Assembly: GCA_003220535.1 (NCBI GenBank)
Contig: QHSU01000054.1
Coordinates: forward strand, 310,001 to 374,000
DNA length: 64,000 nt
Reading direction: 5' to 3'
Source: Candidatus Rokuibacteriota bacterium
GTDB lineage: Bacteria > Methylomirabilota > Methylomirabilia > Rokubacteriales > CSP1-6
Below the pieces are notes generated by a model, which saw only the letters and a list, made by a program, of their open reading frames with translations, was not told the DNA's origin and ran no database searches. A program made the translations under genes and the position numbers. Each line of letters begins with the position of its first letter. Within the stretch, counting starts at the first letter, position 1. Below are positions 24,181-32,634 of the stretch, piece after piece.

Positions 24181-25428
24181 TCAGCACGCCTTGCAGGGCG
24201 GCCAGTCGCGCGAGTAGACGGGGTTCTTCAGGAACTCCTCGGCTTTGTACGGCCCGAACTGGGAGACGCCGGTGAAGGTGTGGATCACGGTGTTCTGGAG
24301 TTTGCCCTCGACCCGCTCGACGCGCCGCACGTAGATGTTTTCGATGGGGTGGCCGTAGTCGTCGAAGCTCACCGGACCGCGCGGCGCGTCGGTGATGCTC
24401 ACGCGGCGGAGGGCCGCGAGGAACTTGCCCCCGTCCTCGACGTCGCCGCCGACCGCTTCGAGCGCCGCCTTGAGCACGCTGCCCGCGACGTACGTCCCCT
24501 CCGCATAGTAGGAGGGCACCTGCTGGTGCTTGGCCTCGTACGCCTGCACGAACCGCCGGTTGGCCGGCGTGGCGAGCGCGGCCGAGTAGTGAAGAGCGGT
24601 CACGATCCCGAGCGCCTCGTCGCCCATGCTGCGCAAGACGTGCTCGTCCGTGAAGTTGCCGCTGCCGATCAGCGGCAGTCGACCCTTGAGACCGGCGTCC
24701 GTGTACTGCCGCACGAAGCGGAGCGCGTCGTTGCCGGCGAAGGCGGCGTAGACGGCGTCCACGTCGCGCTTGAGCCCCGTGATGTACGGCGCGAAGTCCG
24801 TCGTGCCGAACGGTGGCCAGAGCTTTTGCACGACCTGGCCGCCCGCCTCCTCGAACGTCCGCTGAAAGGCGCCGCAGCTCTCGTGGCCGAAGGCCCAGTC
24901 CTGCCCGATCATCGCGATCTTCCGGTATTTCAGCGTGTCGTAGACCCACCGGCCGAACGGATGCCCGGGCTGTCCCGCCGACCACCCGGTCCGGACGACG
25001 TACGGGCTGCGCCGGCGCTGGGTGAGGTCTTCGCCGGCGACGGTCGGCGACAACGTCGGGGTCTTCTGGCGCTCGATGTACGAGACGACCGCGTACGCCT
25101 CGGCGGTGGCCAAGGGCCCGACCAGAACGTGCACGCCGTGGCTCTCGACGAGGACGCGCGCCTTGTTCAGCGCGATGGGAGGCTTGCCCTCGCTGTCCTC
25201 GACGATGAGCTTGGCGTCGCGCCCGGCCAGTTGCTGGCGCTGCTCGTCGAGGTACAGGGCCAGGCCGTTGGCCATCTCCTTGCCGTTCGCCGCCAGGGGC
25301 CCGGTGAGCGGCACCAGCATTCCGATCTTGACGGGGCCGCGCTGCGCCACGCCGGCGCCGACGCCCACCAGCAGCAGGACGAAGGCCACGAGCGCGGTGA
25401 AGCCGGAACGAGTCGTGGGCGTGATCAT
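24181..25428 (-). CDS. branched-chain-type ABC substrate-binding protein (Peripla_BP_6)
   Basis: The 415-residue protein has a signal sequence (LVAFVLLLVGVGAGVAQ) and the type I binding-protein fold of LivJ/UrtA relatives: VKIGMLVPLTGPLAANGKEM at the start, VHVLVGPLATAEAYAV near 90 and IAMIGQDWAFGHESC near 175. Ligands of the family include amino acids, urea, amides and aromatic acids. No permease or ATPase lies beside it. It shares direction with, and lies 15 nt from, the dehydrogenase gene upstream, so the pair may form a transcription unit. Confidence 0.82.
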   Translation of the reverse strand: MITPTTRSGFTALVAFVLLLVGVGAGVAQRGPVKIGMLVPLTGPLAANGKEMANGLALYLDEQRQQLAGRDAKLIVEDSEGKPPIALNKARVLVESHGVHVLVGPLATAEAYAVVSYIERQKTPTLSPTVAGEDLTQRRRSPYVVRTGWSAGQPGHPFGRWVYDTLKYRKIAMIGQDWAFGHESCGAFQRTFEEAGGQVVQKLWPPFGTTDFAPYITGLKRDVDAVYAAFAGNDALRFVRQYTDAGLKGRLPLIGSGNFTDEHVLRSMGDEALGIVTALHYSAALATPANRRFVQAYEAKHQQVPSYYAEGTYVAGSVLKAALEAVGGDVEDGGKFLAALRRVSITDAPRGPVSFDDYGHPIENIYVRRVERVEGKLQNTVIHTFTGVSQFGPYKAEEFLKNPVYSRDWPPCKAC

Positions 25429-25443
25429 CTTCTGGCGATCCTC

Positions 25444-26433
25444 TCAGAGTGCGGCGCGGGTCTTTCCCCGCACCGCCGGGTTGACGACGTTGATGGGCCA
25501 CTCGCCCGTGAGAACTCGCCGCACCTCGTTAGGCGCGCCCGACTGGAGCCCCACCATCGCCTGCTCGCTGTACCAGGCGACGTGGGGAGTGATCGTCACG
25601 TTCTCCCGACCGCGCAACGGGTGCGCGTCGGGCAAGGGTTCAGGATCCGTCGTATCGAGCGCGCACCCGGCGATCCGGCCCGAATCGAGCGCCCTGACGA
25701 GCGCCTGCGTGTCGACGATGGGGCCGCGGGCGCAATTGATCAAGAACGCCGTGGGTTTCATCTTCGCCAGGGACTGATCGTTGATCATGCCCCTCGTATC
25801 GGGGGTGAGCGGCGGATGGACGGACACGAAGTCCGACTTTCGAAGCATCTCGTCGAGCTGCAGTTTTTCACCCGGAACCTGGAACTGCTTGTCCCGCACG
25901 AAGGGATCGCAATACAGGATGCGCATCCCGAACGCGGCCGCGCGCGCCGCTACCGCACGAGCGATGTTGCCAAAGCCCACGAGCCCCAGCGTGCGCCCGG
26001 CGAGCCGAAACATCGGTTTGCCCGGCGGCACCTCCCAGCGTCCACTCCTCACGAGCCGATCGTAGAACGTGGCCTTGCGCGCACACGCGAGGACGAGGGC
26101 CATCGTGTGCTCGGCGACCTCGTCGATGCAGTACGTGGGGTTGTTGGTGACGATGATCCCGGCTTCGGTTGCCGCCTCGAGGTCGATGGTGTCCACACCG
26201 ATGCCGTAACGGGCGATGATCTTGCACCGCTCCATCCGCGCCATGACCTCGGCGCTGATGGGCCCGGCGTACGTATTGAGCAGGGCGTCGCAGTCTTCAG
26301 CTTCCGGCAGGAATTCCTCGGGTCTCTTCGTCTGCAGCGCCACGAGGTGGGCCGTGTCCTCGAGCGCCTTCCGCTCGACCTCGAGCGACTCCCAGACGTA
26401 GTCGGTCAGGACTACCTTCGCCTTCCCGACCAT
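25444..26433 (-). CDS. D-isomer-specific 2-hydroxyacid dehydrogenase
   Basis: The 329-residue protein has the family layout: substrate-domain strand with YGIGVDTIDLEAA (about 95), NAD-binding Rossmann motif GRTLGLVGFGNIARAVAARA (about 150-170), INCARGPIVDTQALV (about 240) with the catalytic Arg, and TPHVAWYSEQA (about 295) with the catalytic His. It reduces 2-keto acids such as glyoxylate, hydroxypyruvate or phosphohydroxypyruvate, and the substrate cannot be chosen from sequence. A GAGGAGGACG site precedes the ATG. Confidence 0.83.
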   Translation of the reverse strand: MVGKAKVVLTDYVWESLEVERKALEDTAHLVALQTKRPEEFLPEAEDCDALLNTYAGPISAEVMARMERCKIIARYGIGVDTIDLEAATEAGIIVTNNPTYCIDEVAEHTMALVLACARKATFYDRLVRSGRWEVPPGKPMFRLAGRTLGLVGFGNIARAVAARAAAFGMRILYCDPFVRDKQFQVPGEKLQLDEMLRKSDFVSVHPPLTPDTRGMINDQSLAKMKPTAFLINCARGPIVDTQALVRALDSGRIAGCALDTTDPEPLPDAHPLRGRENVTITPHVAWYSEQAMVGLQSGAPNEVRRVLTGEWPINVVNPAVRGKTRAAL

Positions 26434-26554
26434 CGTCGTCCTCCTCGCTCGTTGCTCGATCGCGCGGCCTCGCTATGGTAGCAAGAGTCTCGCGGCTTCC
26501 GGGAAGGGATGCGGGGTCCGCGGGCGAGTGTCCCGCGGACCCGCTGCGTAAGCG

Positions 26555-26866
26555 CTACGGAGCCTGCGTCTCGTGCTCGACCACGCGGAGCGAGAGCACG
26601 GTCTTATCGTCGCCGTTCTCCGTGTAGCGCACGTCGACCGTTTCCCCCGGCCGGACGTCGGCCAGCGCCACCTGGGCCATCGGCGGGATCGTGAGCCGGG
26701 CTTGATCCTCGATCACGACCTGGCTGCCGGACGGATCGACGTCCGTGACCCGTCCCCGGACCTCCGTTTGATCGGCGGACCTGACCCAGACCGGAACCGG
26801 GGCCGCGATCGCGGTCGCGGTCAGCAGAACCACCGTCGGCGCGAGCCCGAAAATCCATTTCGTCAT
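26555..26866 (-). CDS. small secreted protein with OB-like domain (DUF1344/DUF5666-like)
   Basis: From ATG 26866 the product is 103 residues: a signal peptide (GLAPTVVLLTATAIAAPV), then a beta-rich domain RGRVTDVDPSGSQVVIEDQA with PGETVDVRY that resembles the small OB-like DUF1344/DUF5666 proteins of unknown function. GAGGAGGCC lies before the ATG. The upstream region holds a near-consensus sigma54 promoter (26940-26955) and a GTGTAACCCTTACAC palindrome (27039-27053), so it is probably part of the same regulon as the kinase operon at 46.5-50.4 kb. Confidence 0.7.
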   Translation of the reverse strand: MTKWIFGLAPTVVLLTATAIAAPVPVWVRSADQTEVRGRVTDVDPSGSQVVIEDQARLTIPPMAQVALADVRPGETVDVRYTENGDDKTVLSLRVVEHETQAP

Positions 26867-26939
26867 CCGTGGCCTCCTCAAATGTCTTCCTGTTGATGGC
26901 GCCGCCCCGCGGATTCGGAGCGAAGGCGCCACGAGGTCC

Positions 26940-26955
26940 GGCAAGCGGCGTGCCA
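26940..26955 (-). promoter_or_regulatory. sigma54-type promoter for the small secreted protein
   Basis: Read on the minus strand the bases are TGGCACGCCGCTTGCC. Against the sigma54 consensus TGGCACG-N4-TTGCW this differs only at the last base and keeps the invariant GG and GC pairs with correct spacing. The predicted start near 26929 gives a leader of about 63 nt to the ATG at 26866. Confidence 0.65.
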
Positions 26956-27038
26956 GCACGTTTGACGACACCTCAGGCGTCCAGACTCCCAACGGAGCGG
27001 CGCTTGGCTCGCGTGCGCACACCCGGGCTCGCTGTCGC

Positions 27039-27053
27039 GTGTAACCCTTACAC
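27039..27053. promoter_or_regulatory. palindrome GTGTAA-N3-TTACAC, candidate activator site
   Basis: GTGTAACCCTTACAC is a perfect inverted repeat with 6-bp arms. Its centre lies about 117 bp upstream of the start site predicted for the sigma54 promoter at 26940-26955, a usual distance for enhancer sites of NtrC-family activators. Related sequences occur at 50556-50570, 32503-32517 and, weaker, 45969-45983, all between genes. Confidence 0.5.
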
Positions 27054-27169
27054 ACGAAGTCGTAGTTCTTACGTTGTGTGCTCATTCGTCGCACGCTTGT
27101 GGCAAGGTTGGGCGAGCCGCAGGCCAGCCCTGCCGGCCGAGGCGACACCAGGGCAGGAGGGAAGGGATC

Positions 27170-28126
27170 ATGGCGAAGCTGACCAGAGACGATGTCTTGA
27201 AGAAAGCAGAGCAGCTCAAGAACTGGGGCAAGTGGGGTCCGGACGACGAGCTCGGCGTCCTCAACTACGTCACGCCCGAGGACATCGTGAACGCGGCCAG
27301 GCTGGTGAAGAAGGGCAAAGTGTTCAGGCTCGGCCTCAATCTCGACGAAAACGGCCCTCAACGCGGCATGTTCGGCGGCCGCTGGAACCCGATGCACCAG
27401 ATGCTGGCGACGGGCACCGACGCCGTCGCGGGAAAGCACGACGTCACCCCGGGCCTGCGCTATGCCGACGACGCGATCAACCTGCCGACCCAGGCCGCCA
27501 CTCAGTGGGACGCGCTGGCGCACGTGTTCCTCGGCGAGAAGATGTGGAACGGCTATCCGGCCACGCTGGTCGACACCCGCGGCGCGCACAGAAACGGCAT
27601 CGAGAAGTTCGCGAACAAGATGGTCGGACGTGGCGTGTTGCTCGACGTGGCCCGCTGGAAGGGTGTGGCGTGTCTGGCGGATGGCTACCCGATCACGATC
27701 GCCGATCTGGACGGAACGGCCCGCGCGCAAGACGTCGCCGTGCGACGCGCCGACTTCGTGATCGTTCGAACGGGCCAGATGGAGGATCGCCTGACACGGG
27801 GCGAGTGGGGCGGCTATGCCGGCGGCGACGCACCCGGGCTGGCCTTCGAGACCCTGGACTGGATCCACGCCAAACAGATCGCCGCCATCTGTAGCGACAC
27901 CTGGGGCATCGAGGTCCGCCCCAACGCCACCGGGCCCGACGTCTTCCAACCCTGGCACTGGGTCACGATCCCGGCGATCGGAATCGTGCACGGCGAGATC
28001 TTTTATCTCAAGGAGCTCGCCGAGGACTGTGCCGCCGACCACGTGTACGAGTTCTTTCTCTGCGCGCCGCCGCTGGTGATCACGCGGGGCACCGGATCGC
28101 CGATCAACCCCCAGGCGATCAAGTAA
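27170..28126 (+). CDS. cyclase family protein (kynurenine-formamidase fold)
   Basis: The 318-residue protein (ATG 27170 after AGGAGGGAAGGG) belongs to the cyclase family related to kynurenine formamidase and isatin hydrolase: LNYVTPEDIVNAARLVKKG near the start and the metal-site segment TQAATQWDALAHVF near residue 110, a variant of the usual H-x-G-T-H-x-D motif, then DTWGIEVRPN near 245. Members hydrolyse amide or lactone rings. The subfamily here keeps Asp and one His but replaces the leading His-Gly-Thr-His by QAATQ, so the substrate may differ. It is transcribed divergently from the small secreted gene. Confidence 0.78.
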   Translation: MAKLTRDDVLKKAEQLKNWGKWGPDDELGVLNYVTPEDIVNAARLVKKGKVFRLGLNLDENGPQRGMFGGRWNPMHQMLATGTDAVAGKHDVTPGLRYADDAINLPTQAATQWDALAHVFLGEKMWNGYPATLVDTRGAHRNGIEKFANKMVGRGVLLDVARWKGVACLADGYPITIADLDGTARAQDVAVRRADFVIVRTGQMEDRLTRGEWGGYAGGDAPGLAFETLDWIHAKQIAAICSDTWGIEVRPNATGPDVFQPWHWVTIPAIGIVHGEIFYLKELAEDCAADHVYEFFLCAPPLVITRGTGSPINPQAIK

Positions 28127-28184
28127 GCCCTTCCGCCGCGGCCGAGGGACGCGGGCCTTCAGCCGCGCCCGAGCGCTGTCGCTT

Positions 28185-29002
28185 TCAGCGACTGCCGAGG
28201 TGTCCGACGATCGTCTTCTGGTAGTCGAGGAAGGCGACGCTCAGGGGGTCGCGAGGGCGCGGAAGGGTGATGCGGGTCTGGGCGCGGACCGTGCCTGGAT
28301 GGGGAGAGAGGACGATCACGCGGTCGGCGAGGTAGGGCCTCGGCGACGTTGTGGGTGACGTAGAGGACCGTCTTGCGCGTCTCCTCCCACACCCCGACGA
28401 GGAACCGCTGCATCTCGTCGCGGGTCAGCGCATCGAGCGCGGCGAACGGCTCGTCCATGAGCAAGACCGACGGTCCGGAAGAGCTGGCGCTCCTCGGCGC
28501 CCATCGACTGCGCGGCCCGAATCCAGATCTCCTTGACGGCCCGCACAGCCGACCACGTGTTGACGGCGATCGGGAACGCGGCGGCGAACGCGACGAGCAG
28601 CACAGCCGGGAGGTTACCGAGCCCGAACCAGATCACGAAGAGCGGCGCGTAGGCGAGGCCGGGAATCGGGTTGCCGACGCTCACGACCGGCAGGAGCAGG
28701 CGCTCCGCCCAGCGTGAGCGGCCCATCAGCATGCCCACCGTCACGCCCGCCGCCGCGCCGAGGGCAAAGGCCGCCGCCAGGCGCAGGAGCGTGGCGAGCG
28801 CGTGGGCCGGCAAGATTCCGTTGAAGACGAGGTGAAAGAAGGTCGAGACGATCTTGTCGACGCCGGGGAAGAGCCTCGGCGGAAACGGACCGAACATCGC
28901 GAACGCCTGCCAGAGGATCGCGACCGTGATGAACGGCGTGGCGGCGCCCGCCACCGAGGTGAGCGCGCGTCGCAGGGCGGTCGAGGCCCCCCGACTGTAC
29001 AA
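28185..29002 (-). pseudogene. collapsed ABC permease-ATPase fusion
   Basis: From TTG 29002 about 170 residues match the N-terminal two thirds of an SsuC/TauC-type permease, up to the EAA loop ([20 protein letters not shown]). Near 28476 the homology jumps in another frame to the second half of the partner ATPase: [19 protein letters not shown] (Walker B) and [10 protein letters not shown] further one-base shift near 28337 is needed to reach YLADRVIVL and the stop at 28185. The permease end and the ATPase first half (Walker A, signature) are gone. The protein cannot function as a transporter. Confidence 0.78.
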
Positions 29003-29006
29003 GGCG

Positions 29007-29994
29007 CTAGCGGCCGGCCTTCGCCTTCACCAGGAGATCCTTGTTCAGCGCCTTGGTGAGATCGGGCACCGCCTTGATGCGTCCCTCGATGGTGCCGGCC
29101 GCCAGGTCCTTGGCCTGATCGCCGAGGTAGCGCTCGATGGCGGGCGCGATGTCCGGCTCCCAGCGCATGCGGCGCAGGGCCTTGTCGATGACCGCGACGG
29201 GCACGTCGCGGCCGAGCGATTTCTGCTCCTCCGTGTACACCTCCGCCGCCTTCTCGGGCTCCTCCTTGAGGAGCCTGACCGCGCGAAGCCATCCGCGCAG
29301 ATAGGCGACGACCGCGTCGGGCTGCTCCTTCAGGATCTTGTTCGTCACGGTCAGCATGAAGGCATCTGGTCGTACTTGCAGAAGTTGTCGATGACGCGGA
29401 CGAGCCCTTCGTGCTCGGTGATCGCGACGAAGGGATCGGCGACGGTCGCCGCGTCGATGGCCTTCGCCAGGAGGCTCGGGATGCGGTCTTTGGCGTCCGG
29501 GATGTTCGGTGTCTCGACGTCGCCGGCCTTGAGCCCGTAGCTCGGAGCGACCTTCGAGAGGAAGATGAACTCGGTGACCGTCCCCTTCGGCAGCCCGATC
29601 TTCTTGCCCTTGAGCTGGCCGACGTTGTTGATATCGGAGTCCTTGCGCACGACGAGGTGGTTGGTCCCGGAGAAGATCGAGTTCACCGCGACCGCGGTGT
29701 AGGGCACGCCCTTGTCGAGCCCGATGAGAAACGGCGTCGTCGCCGTCGAGTTCACGTCGATCGCGCCGGCGATCATCGCATCGCGTCCTTCCTTGCCGAG
29801 CGCGAAGCGGCGCCAATCGACCTCGAGCCCTTCCTGCTTGAAGTAGCCCTGGCGGATGGCGATGACGTCGGGGACGCCCATGAGCTGGGTGTGCCCAGGC
29901 GGATCTGGAGCGGGCGTGACTGCGCCCAGGCGTGGGCGCCCACGCCGAGGACGAGTCCCAGGATGGCCAGCGCGGCCACGGGTTTGCACGTCAT
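29007..29994 (-). pseudogene. NMT1-type ABC substrate-binding protein with two frameshifts
   Basis: The ATG at 29994 follows GGAGGTAACC and encodes a signal peptide (VAALAILGLVLGVGAHAWA). The frame must shift near 29895 to continue as HTQLMGVPDVIAIRQGYFK and again near 29363 to pass from DNFCKYDQ to DAFMLTVTNKILKEQ. All core elements of a full-length binding protein are then present up to the stop at 29007. It is the binding protein of the collapsed permease/ATPase fusion that follows by 5 nt. The shifts look like single-base losses, so consensus error is possible for this gene. Confidence 0.78.
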
Positions 29995-30108
29995 TGGGGT
30001 TACCTCCAGAGGCGAGATCGATCGACCAATCGGGCGGACTGCAGAGGCCCTCCCGAAACTTGTCAAGCCAGGGGCCGAGATGTAGGATCGCGGGCCGGGA
30101 GAAATGTC

Positions 30109-31329
30109 ATGACTCAGAACGGCGCGTCGTTCAAGAACATGCGGCTGTTGGGCGGGAACGACCTGGGCGGGTTCGGCAACTGCGGGGAGGGCATGGCGAT
30201 CCAGCTCGCCCGGGACGGACGGCGCGTGCTGTGGCTCGGCCACGAGTCGGCGCCGAAGAACTTCACCGCCGTGGACGTGACGGATCCGCGCAAGCCCTCG
30301 GTCATCGTCCAGACCGATCTGCCCCACGGCGATATGCGCTCGAACAACTTGGACCTCGTGGGCGACCTGCTCGTGGTCCCGTACCAGACGAGCCGCGTCG
30401 GCATGAAGCCGGCGGGCGTCGAGTTCTTCGACGTGGCCGATCCGGGCAAGCCGCGGTCGATCGCGTTCTTCGACGCGTCCGGGCCGCACTCGCGCGGCGT
30501 GCACCATCTGTGGTTCGTGGATGGCGCCTACCTGCATCTGGCCAGCGGCGCGCCGGATTTCAAGCCCCGCAACCCGAAGGACGACCAGTTCTATCGCATC
30601 GTCGACGTCCGCCAGCCCACGCGTCCCGTCGAGGTCGGTCGCTGGTGGCTCCCCGGGACGCGCGACGGCGACCCGGAGCCGCCCCCGGCTCGCCATCCGA
30701 AGTTCGACGCCGGCTTTCGAGCGCACAACACGAACGTCTACCCGCGTCGACCCGACCGGGCCTGGATCGGCTATATCGACGGCGGCGCGATCATCCTCGA
30801 CATCTCGGACATGGCCCGCCCGCGTCTCCTGAGCCGGTGGGACTATCACCCGCCGTATCCGGGGTTTACCCACACGCTGCTGCCGCTCTTCGACCCGCAG
30901 CTGATGATCGTCTCCGACGAGGCCACCGCGGAGGCCGGGAAGGACTGGCCGAAGCTCGTGTGGGTCGTCGACGTCCAGGACGAGACCAACCCGGTGCCGA
31001 TCGCGACCTTCCCGATCCCGCCGGTGGACGAGTTCAAGGGACGCGGCGGGCGATACGGTGCGCACAACCTGCACGAGAATCGCCCGGTGGCGAGCAATCT
31101 GGTCTCGGAGAAGATCGTCTTTGGCACCTTCTTCAACGGCGGTGTGCGCGCCTACGACGTGTCGAACCCGTTCAGGCCGGAAGAGGTCGCCTACTACGTC
31201 CCGGAAGCGCCGCGCGGATCGCGGGCGGGGGCCGTGCAAATCAATGACGTGCTGGTCGACGAGCGCCGCATCGTCTACGCCGTGGACCGGCTCATCGGCG
31301 GCCTGTATGTGCTGGAACTACAGGTTTGA
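30109..31329 (+). CDS. LVIVD-repeat beta-propeller protein
   Basis: The 406-residue protein contains repeated blade units of the form FTAVDVTDPRKPSVI, VEFFDVADPGKPRSI, IVDVRQPTRPVEVG, IILDISDMARPRLLS and AYDVSNPFRPEEV, the LVIVD-type repeat that builds beta propellers. No signal peptide is visible at the chosen ATG. Function of these proteins is mostly unknown. The stop is followed by two hairpins that separate it from the convergent superoxide dismutase gene. A related but frameshifted LVIVD gene lies 2 kb away on the other strand (33360-34815). Confidence 0.75.
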   Translation: MTQNGASFKNMRLLGGNDLGGFGNCGEGMAIQLARDGRRVLWLGHESAPKNFTAVDVTDPRKPSVIVQTDLPHGDMRSNNLDLVGDLLVVPYQTSRVGMKPAGVEFFDVADPGKPRSIAFFDASGPHSRGVHHLWFVDGAYLHLASGAPDFKPRNPKDDQFYRIVDVRQPTRPVEVGRWWLPGTRDGDPEPPPARHPKFDAGFRAHNTNVYPRRPDRAWIGYIDGGAIILDISDMARPRLLSRWDYHPPYPGFTHTLLPLFDPQLMIVSDEATAEAGKDWPKLVWVVDVQDETNPVPIATFPIPPVDEFKGRGGRYGAHNLHENRPVASNLVSEKIVFGTFFNGGVRAYDVSNPFRPEEVAYYVPEAPRGSRAGAVQINDVLVDERRIVYAVDRLIGGLYVLELQV

Positions 31330-31357
31330 CGTGAGATGACCGGGGGGACGAACCGCA

Positions 31358-31398
31358 CTCAACCCGATTCATTGGGTTGAGGGGGAGACCCCCCTCAA
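31358..31398. terminator. overlapping hairpins between convergent genes, copy F of the G-rich repeats
   Basis: CTCAACCC (31358-31365) pairs with GGGTTGAG (31374-31381) across an 8-nt loop, and TTGAGGGGG (31377-31385) pairs with CCCCCTCAA (31390-31398). The two hairpins share bases and are mutually exclusive. The region lies between the ends of the LVIVD and dismutase genes, so bidirectional termination is likely. It also resembles the G-run repeat family of this window. Confidence 0.55.
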
Positions 31399-31473
31399 AC
31401 TCCCCCGGCAAGCCACCCTTGCGCTCTCCGGATGTTGAGGGGGACTCTCCCCAATTTCCTGTGGTCCGTGGCG

Positions 31474-32112
31474 TCAAGCGGCTGAGCGCGCGGCGGAGTC
31501 TTCGCGCGTCCGCTGCTCGACGACCGACCAGTCGATGTTGCGGAGAAACGCGTCCACGTATTTCACCCTCTCGGTGGCTTTGTAGTCGCGCATGAAGGCG
31601 TGCTCCCACACATCCATCACCAGCAACGGCTTGCACCGGGCCGGGATGCCGTCCTGGTGGAGACTCACCCAGTAGTTGGTCAGACGGTCGGTGACCGGAT
31701 CCTGGAACAGGATCACCCAGCCCACGCCGCGCATGCTCCCCATCGCCTGAAAATTCTCCTGCCACTGCTCGACCGATCCGAAAGTCTCGGCGAGCGCTCG
31801 GCCGAGACCCTGTCGGTCGGACGGCCGGGCTTCGCCGCCTGGTTTCAGGTTGGAGAAATAGAACTCGTGCAGGACCATGCCGTCGTACTCGAACGCCAGC
31901 CGTCGCGTTCCCTCGGCGAGGCCGAAATCCTTCCCTGACGCCCGGCGCTCGCCGCGCATCTCCGAGAGCTCCTGCATGAGCGTGTTCACCTGCTTGACGT
32001 ATCCCGCATAGAGATCGAGGTGCTCGGCGAGCTGAGCGTCCGAGATGCCGGTGAGCCCCTCGAGGTGATCGAACGATTTCGCGCTGTAGATGGCGCGGTC
32101 GTCTTTCTTCAT
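31474..32112 (-). CDS. Fe/Mn-type superoxide dismutase family protein
   Basis: The 212-residue protein keeps the family metal-ligand blocks: a His in the LAEHLDLYAGYVKQVN helix near residue 30, VLHEFYFSNLKPGG near residue 80, and DVWEHAFMRDYKA near residue 167 with the Asp and final His. No signal peptide is present, so it is cytoplasmic. The N-terminal block is diverged from the classical HHGKHH sequence, so cambialistic or altered activity is possible. It is transcribed divergently from the DUF1328 peptide gene. A sigma54-like element at 32162-32177 lies 50 nt upstream. Confidence 0.82.
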   Translation of the reverse strand: MKKDDRAIYSAKSFDHLEGLTGISDAQLAEHLDLYAGYVKQVNTLMQELSEMRGERRASGKDFGLAEGTRRLAFEYDGMVLHEFYFSNLKPGGEARPSDRQGLGRALAETFGSVEQWQENFQAMGSMRGVGWVILFQDPVTDRLTNYWVSLHQDGIPARCKPLLVMDVWEHAFMRDYKATERVKYVDAFLRNIDWSVVEQRTREDSAARSAA

Positions 32113-32161
32113 TCGTCTTCACGACCTTCCTTCGGACATTTCACTCTCTGGCGATTGCGTG

Positions 32162-32177
32162 TGAAAGATACGTGCCA
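32162..32177 (-). promoter_or_regulatory. weak sigma54-like element upstream of the dismutase gene
   Basis: On the minus strand the bases are TGGCACGTATCTTTCA. The -24 half is perfect, but the -12 half reads TTTCA rather than TTGCA and so loses one of the near-invariant bases. A start near 32151 would give a 39-nt leader. Activity is doubtful without experiment. Confidence 0.3.
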
Positions 32178-32290
32178 GTCGCCGCTGACGCGCGGGATGA
32201 CGATCTGGGCATGGAACGTGCAGCGGCTGAGATTGCCTGTGACTTCGTGGTCAGGCACGCGGACTGGCCGAAGTCGGGAAGGAGATCGCG

Positions 32291-32458
32291 ATGCTCTACT
32301 ATGCGCTGGTTTTCTTGATCGTGGGTCTCGTCGCCGGCGCCCTGGGTCTGTTCGGCATAGCTGCGATTGCGGGGCAGATCTCGTGGGTGCTCTTCGTGCT
32401 CGCCCTGGTCTTTCTCGTCATCCATCTGGCCAGCGGGCGACGAATGCCGATACGGTGA
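32291..32458 (+). CDS. DUF1328 (YtjA-type) small membrane protein
   Basis: This 55-residue protein starts MLYYALVFLIVGLVAGALG and has a second hydrophobic stretch ISWVLFVLALVFLVIHL, with the GLFGIAAIAG turn between them. This is the full pattern of DUF1328/YtjA two-pass membrane peptides, which in many bacteria are linked to stress responses but have no established function. GGAAGGAG precedes the ATG. It is divergent from the dismutase gene. Confidence 0.85.
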   Translation: MLYYALVFLIVGLVAGALGLFGIAAIAGQISWVLFVLALVFLVIHLASGRRMPIR

Positions 32459-32502
32459 CGCACCGATAGTTGGTAGTTGTTTCCCGGTAACTTTCGCCGA
32501 TC

Positions 32503-32517
32503 GTGTAACGACTACAC
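32503..32517. promoter_or_regulatory. GTGTAA-N3-TTACAC-like palindrome
   Basis: GTGTAACGACTACAC has one mismatch to the perfect palindrome at 27039. It lies between convergent genes, about 360 bp upstream (minus-strand sense) of the weak sigma54-like element in front of the dismutase gene, so a regulatory role is less clear than for the other copies. Confidence 0.35.
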
Positions 32518-32634
32518 CGTGGAGCGAGGCCCGCGTGAGGCCAGGGTCGGCGACGCGTGCGGGCGCGCTCTCGAAGAGGAGGTAAGGCGGCGGGTTCACC
32601 GAGTGACATCGAGCGTTCCAGCAGTTCTTCTCGT

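Larger units (their letters stand above)
26867..27169. other. divergent intergenic region, 303 bp
   Basis: This gap separates the small secreted protein (minus) from the cyclase gene (plus). It holds a sigma54-type promoter on the minus strand, a perfect 15-bp palindrome, and a weaker palindrome CGTAGTTCTTACG at 27061-27073 whose centre is 21 bp (two helical turns) from the first. I see no coding sequence in it. Confidence 0.7.

Noticed and set aside
29229-29241. GTGTACAC palindrome inside the frameshifted binding-protein gene
   Set aside because: It lacks the AA-N3-TT centre of the regulatory palindrome and lies inside a coding region.
32163-32330. Short plus-strand frame upstream of the DUF1328 gene
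   Set aside because: It has plausible composition but no start codon with a ribosome site and no recognisable domain, and it overlaps the DUF1328 start.
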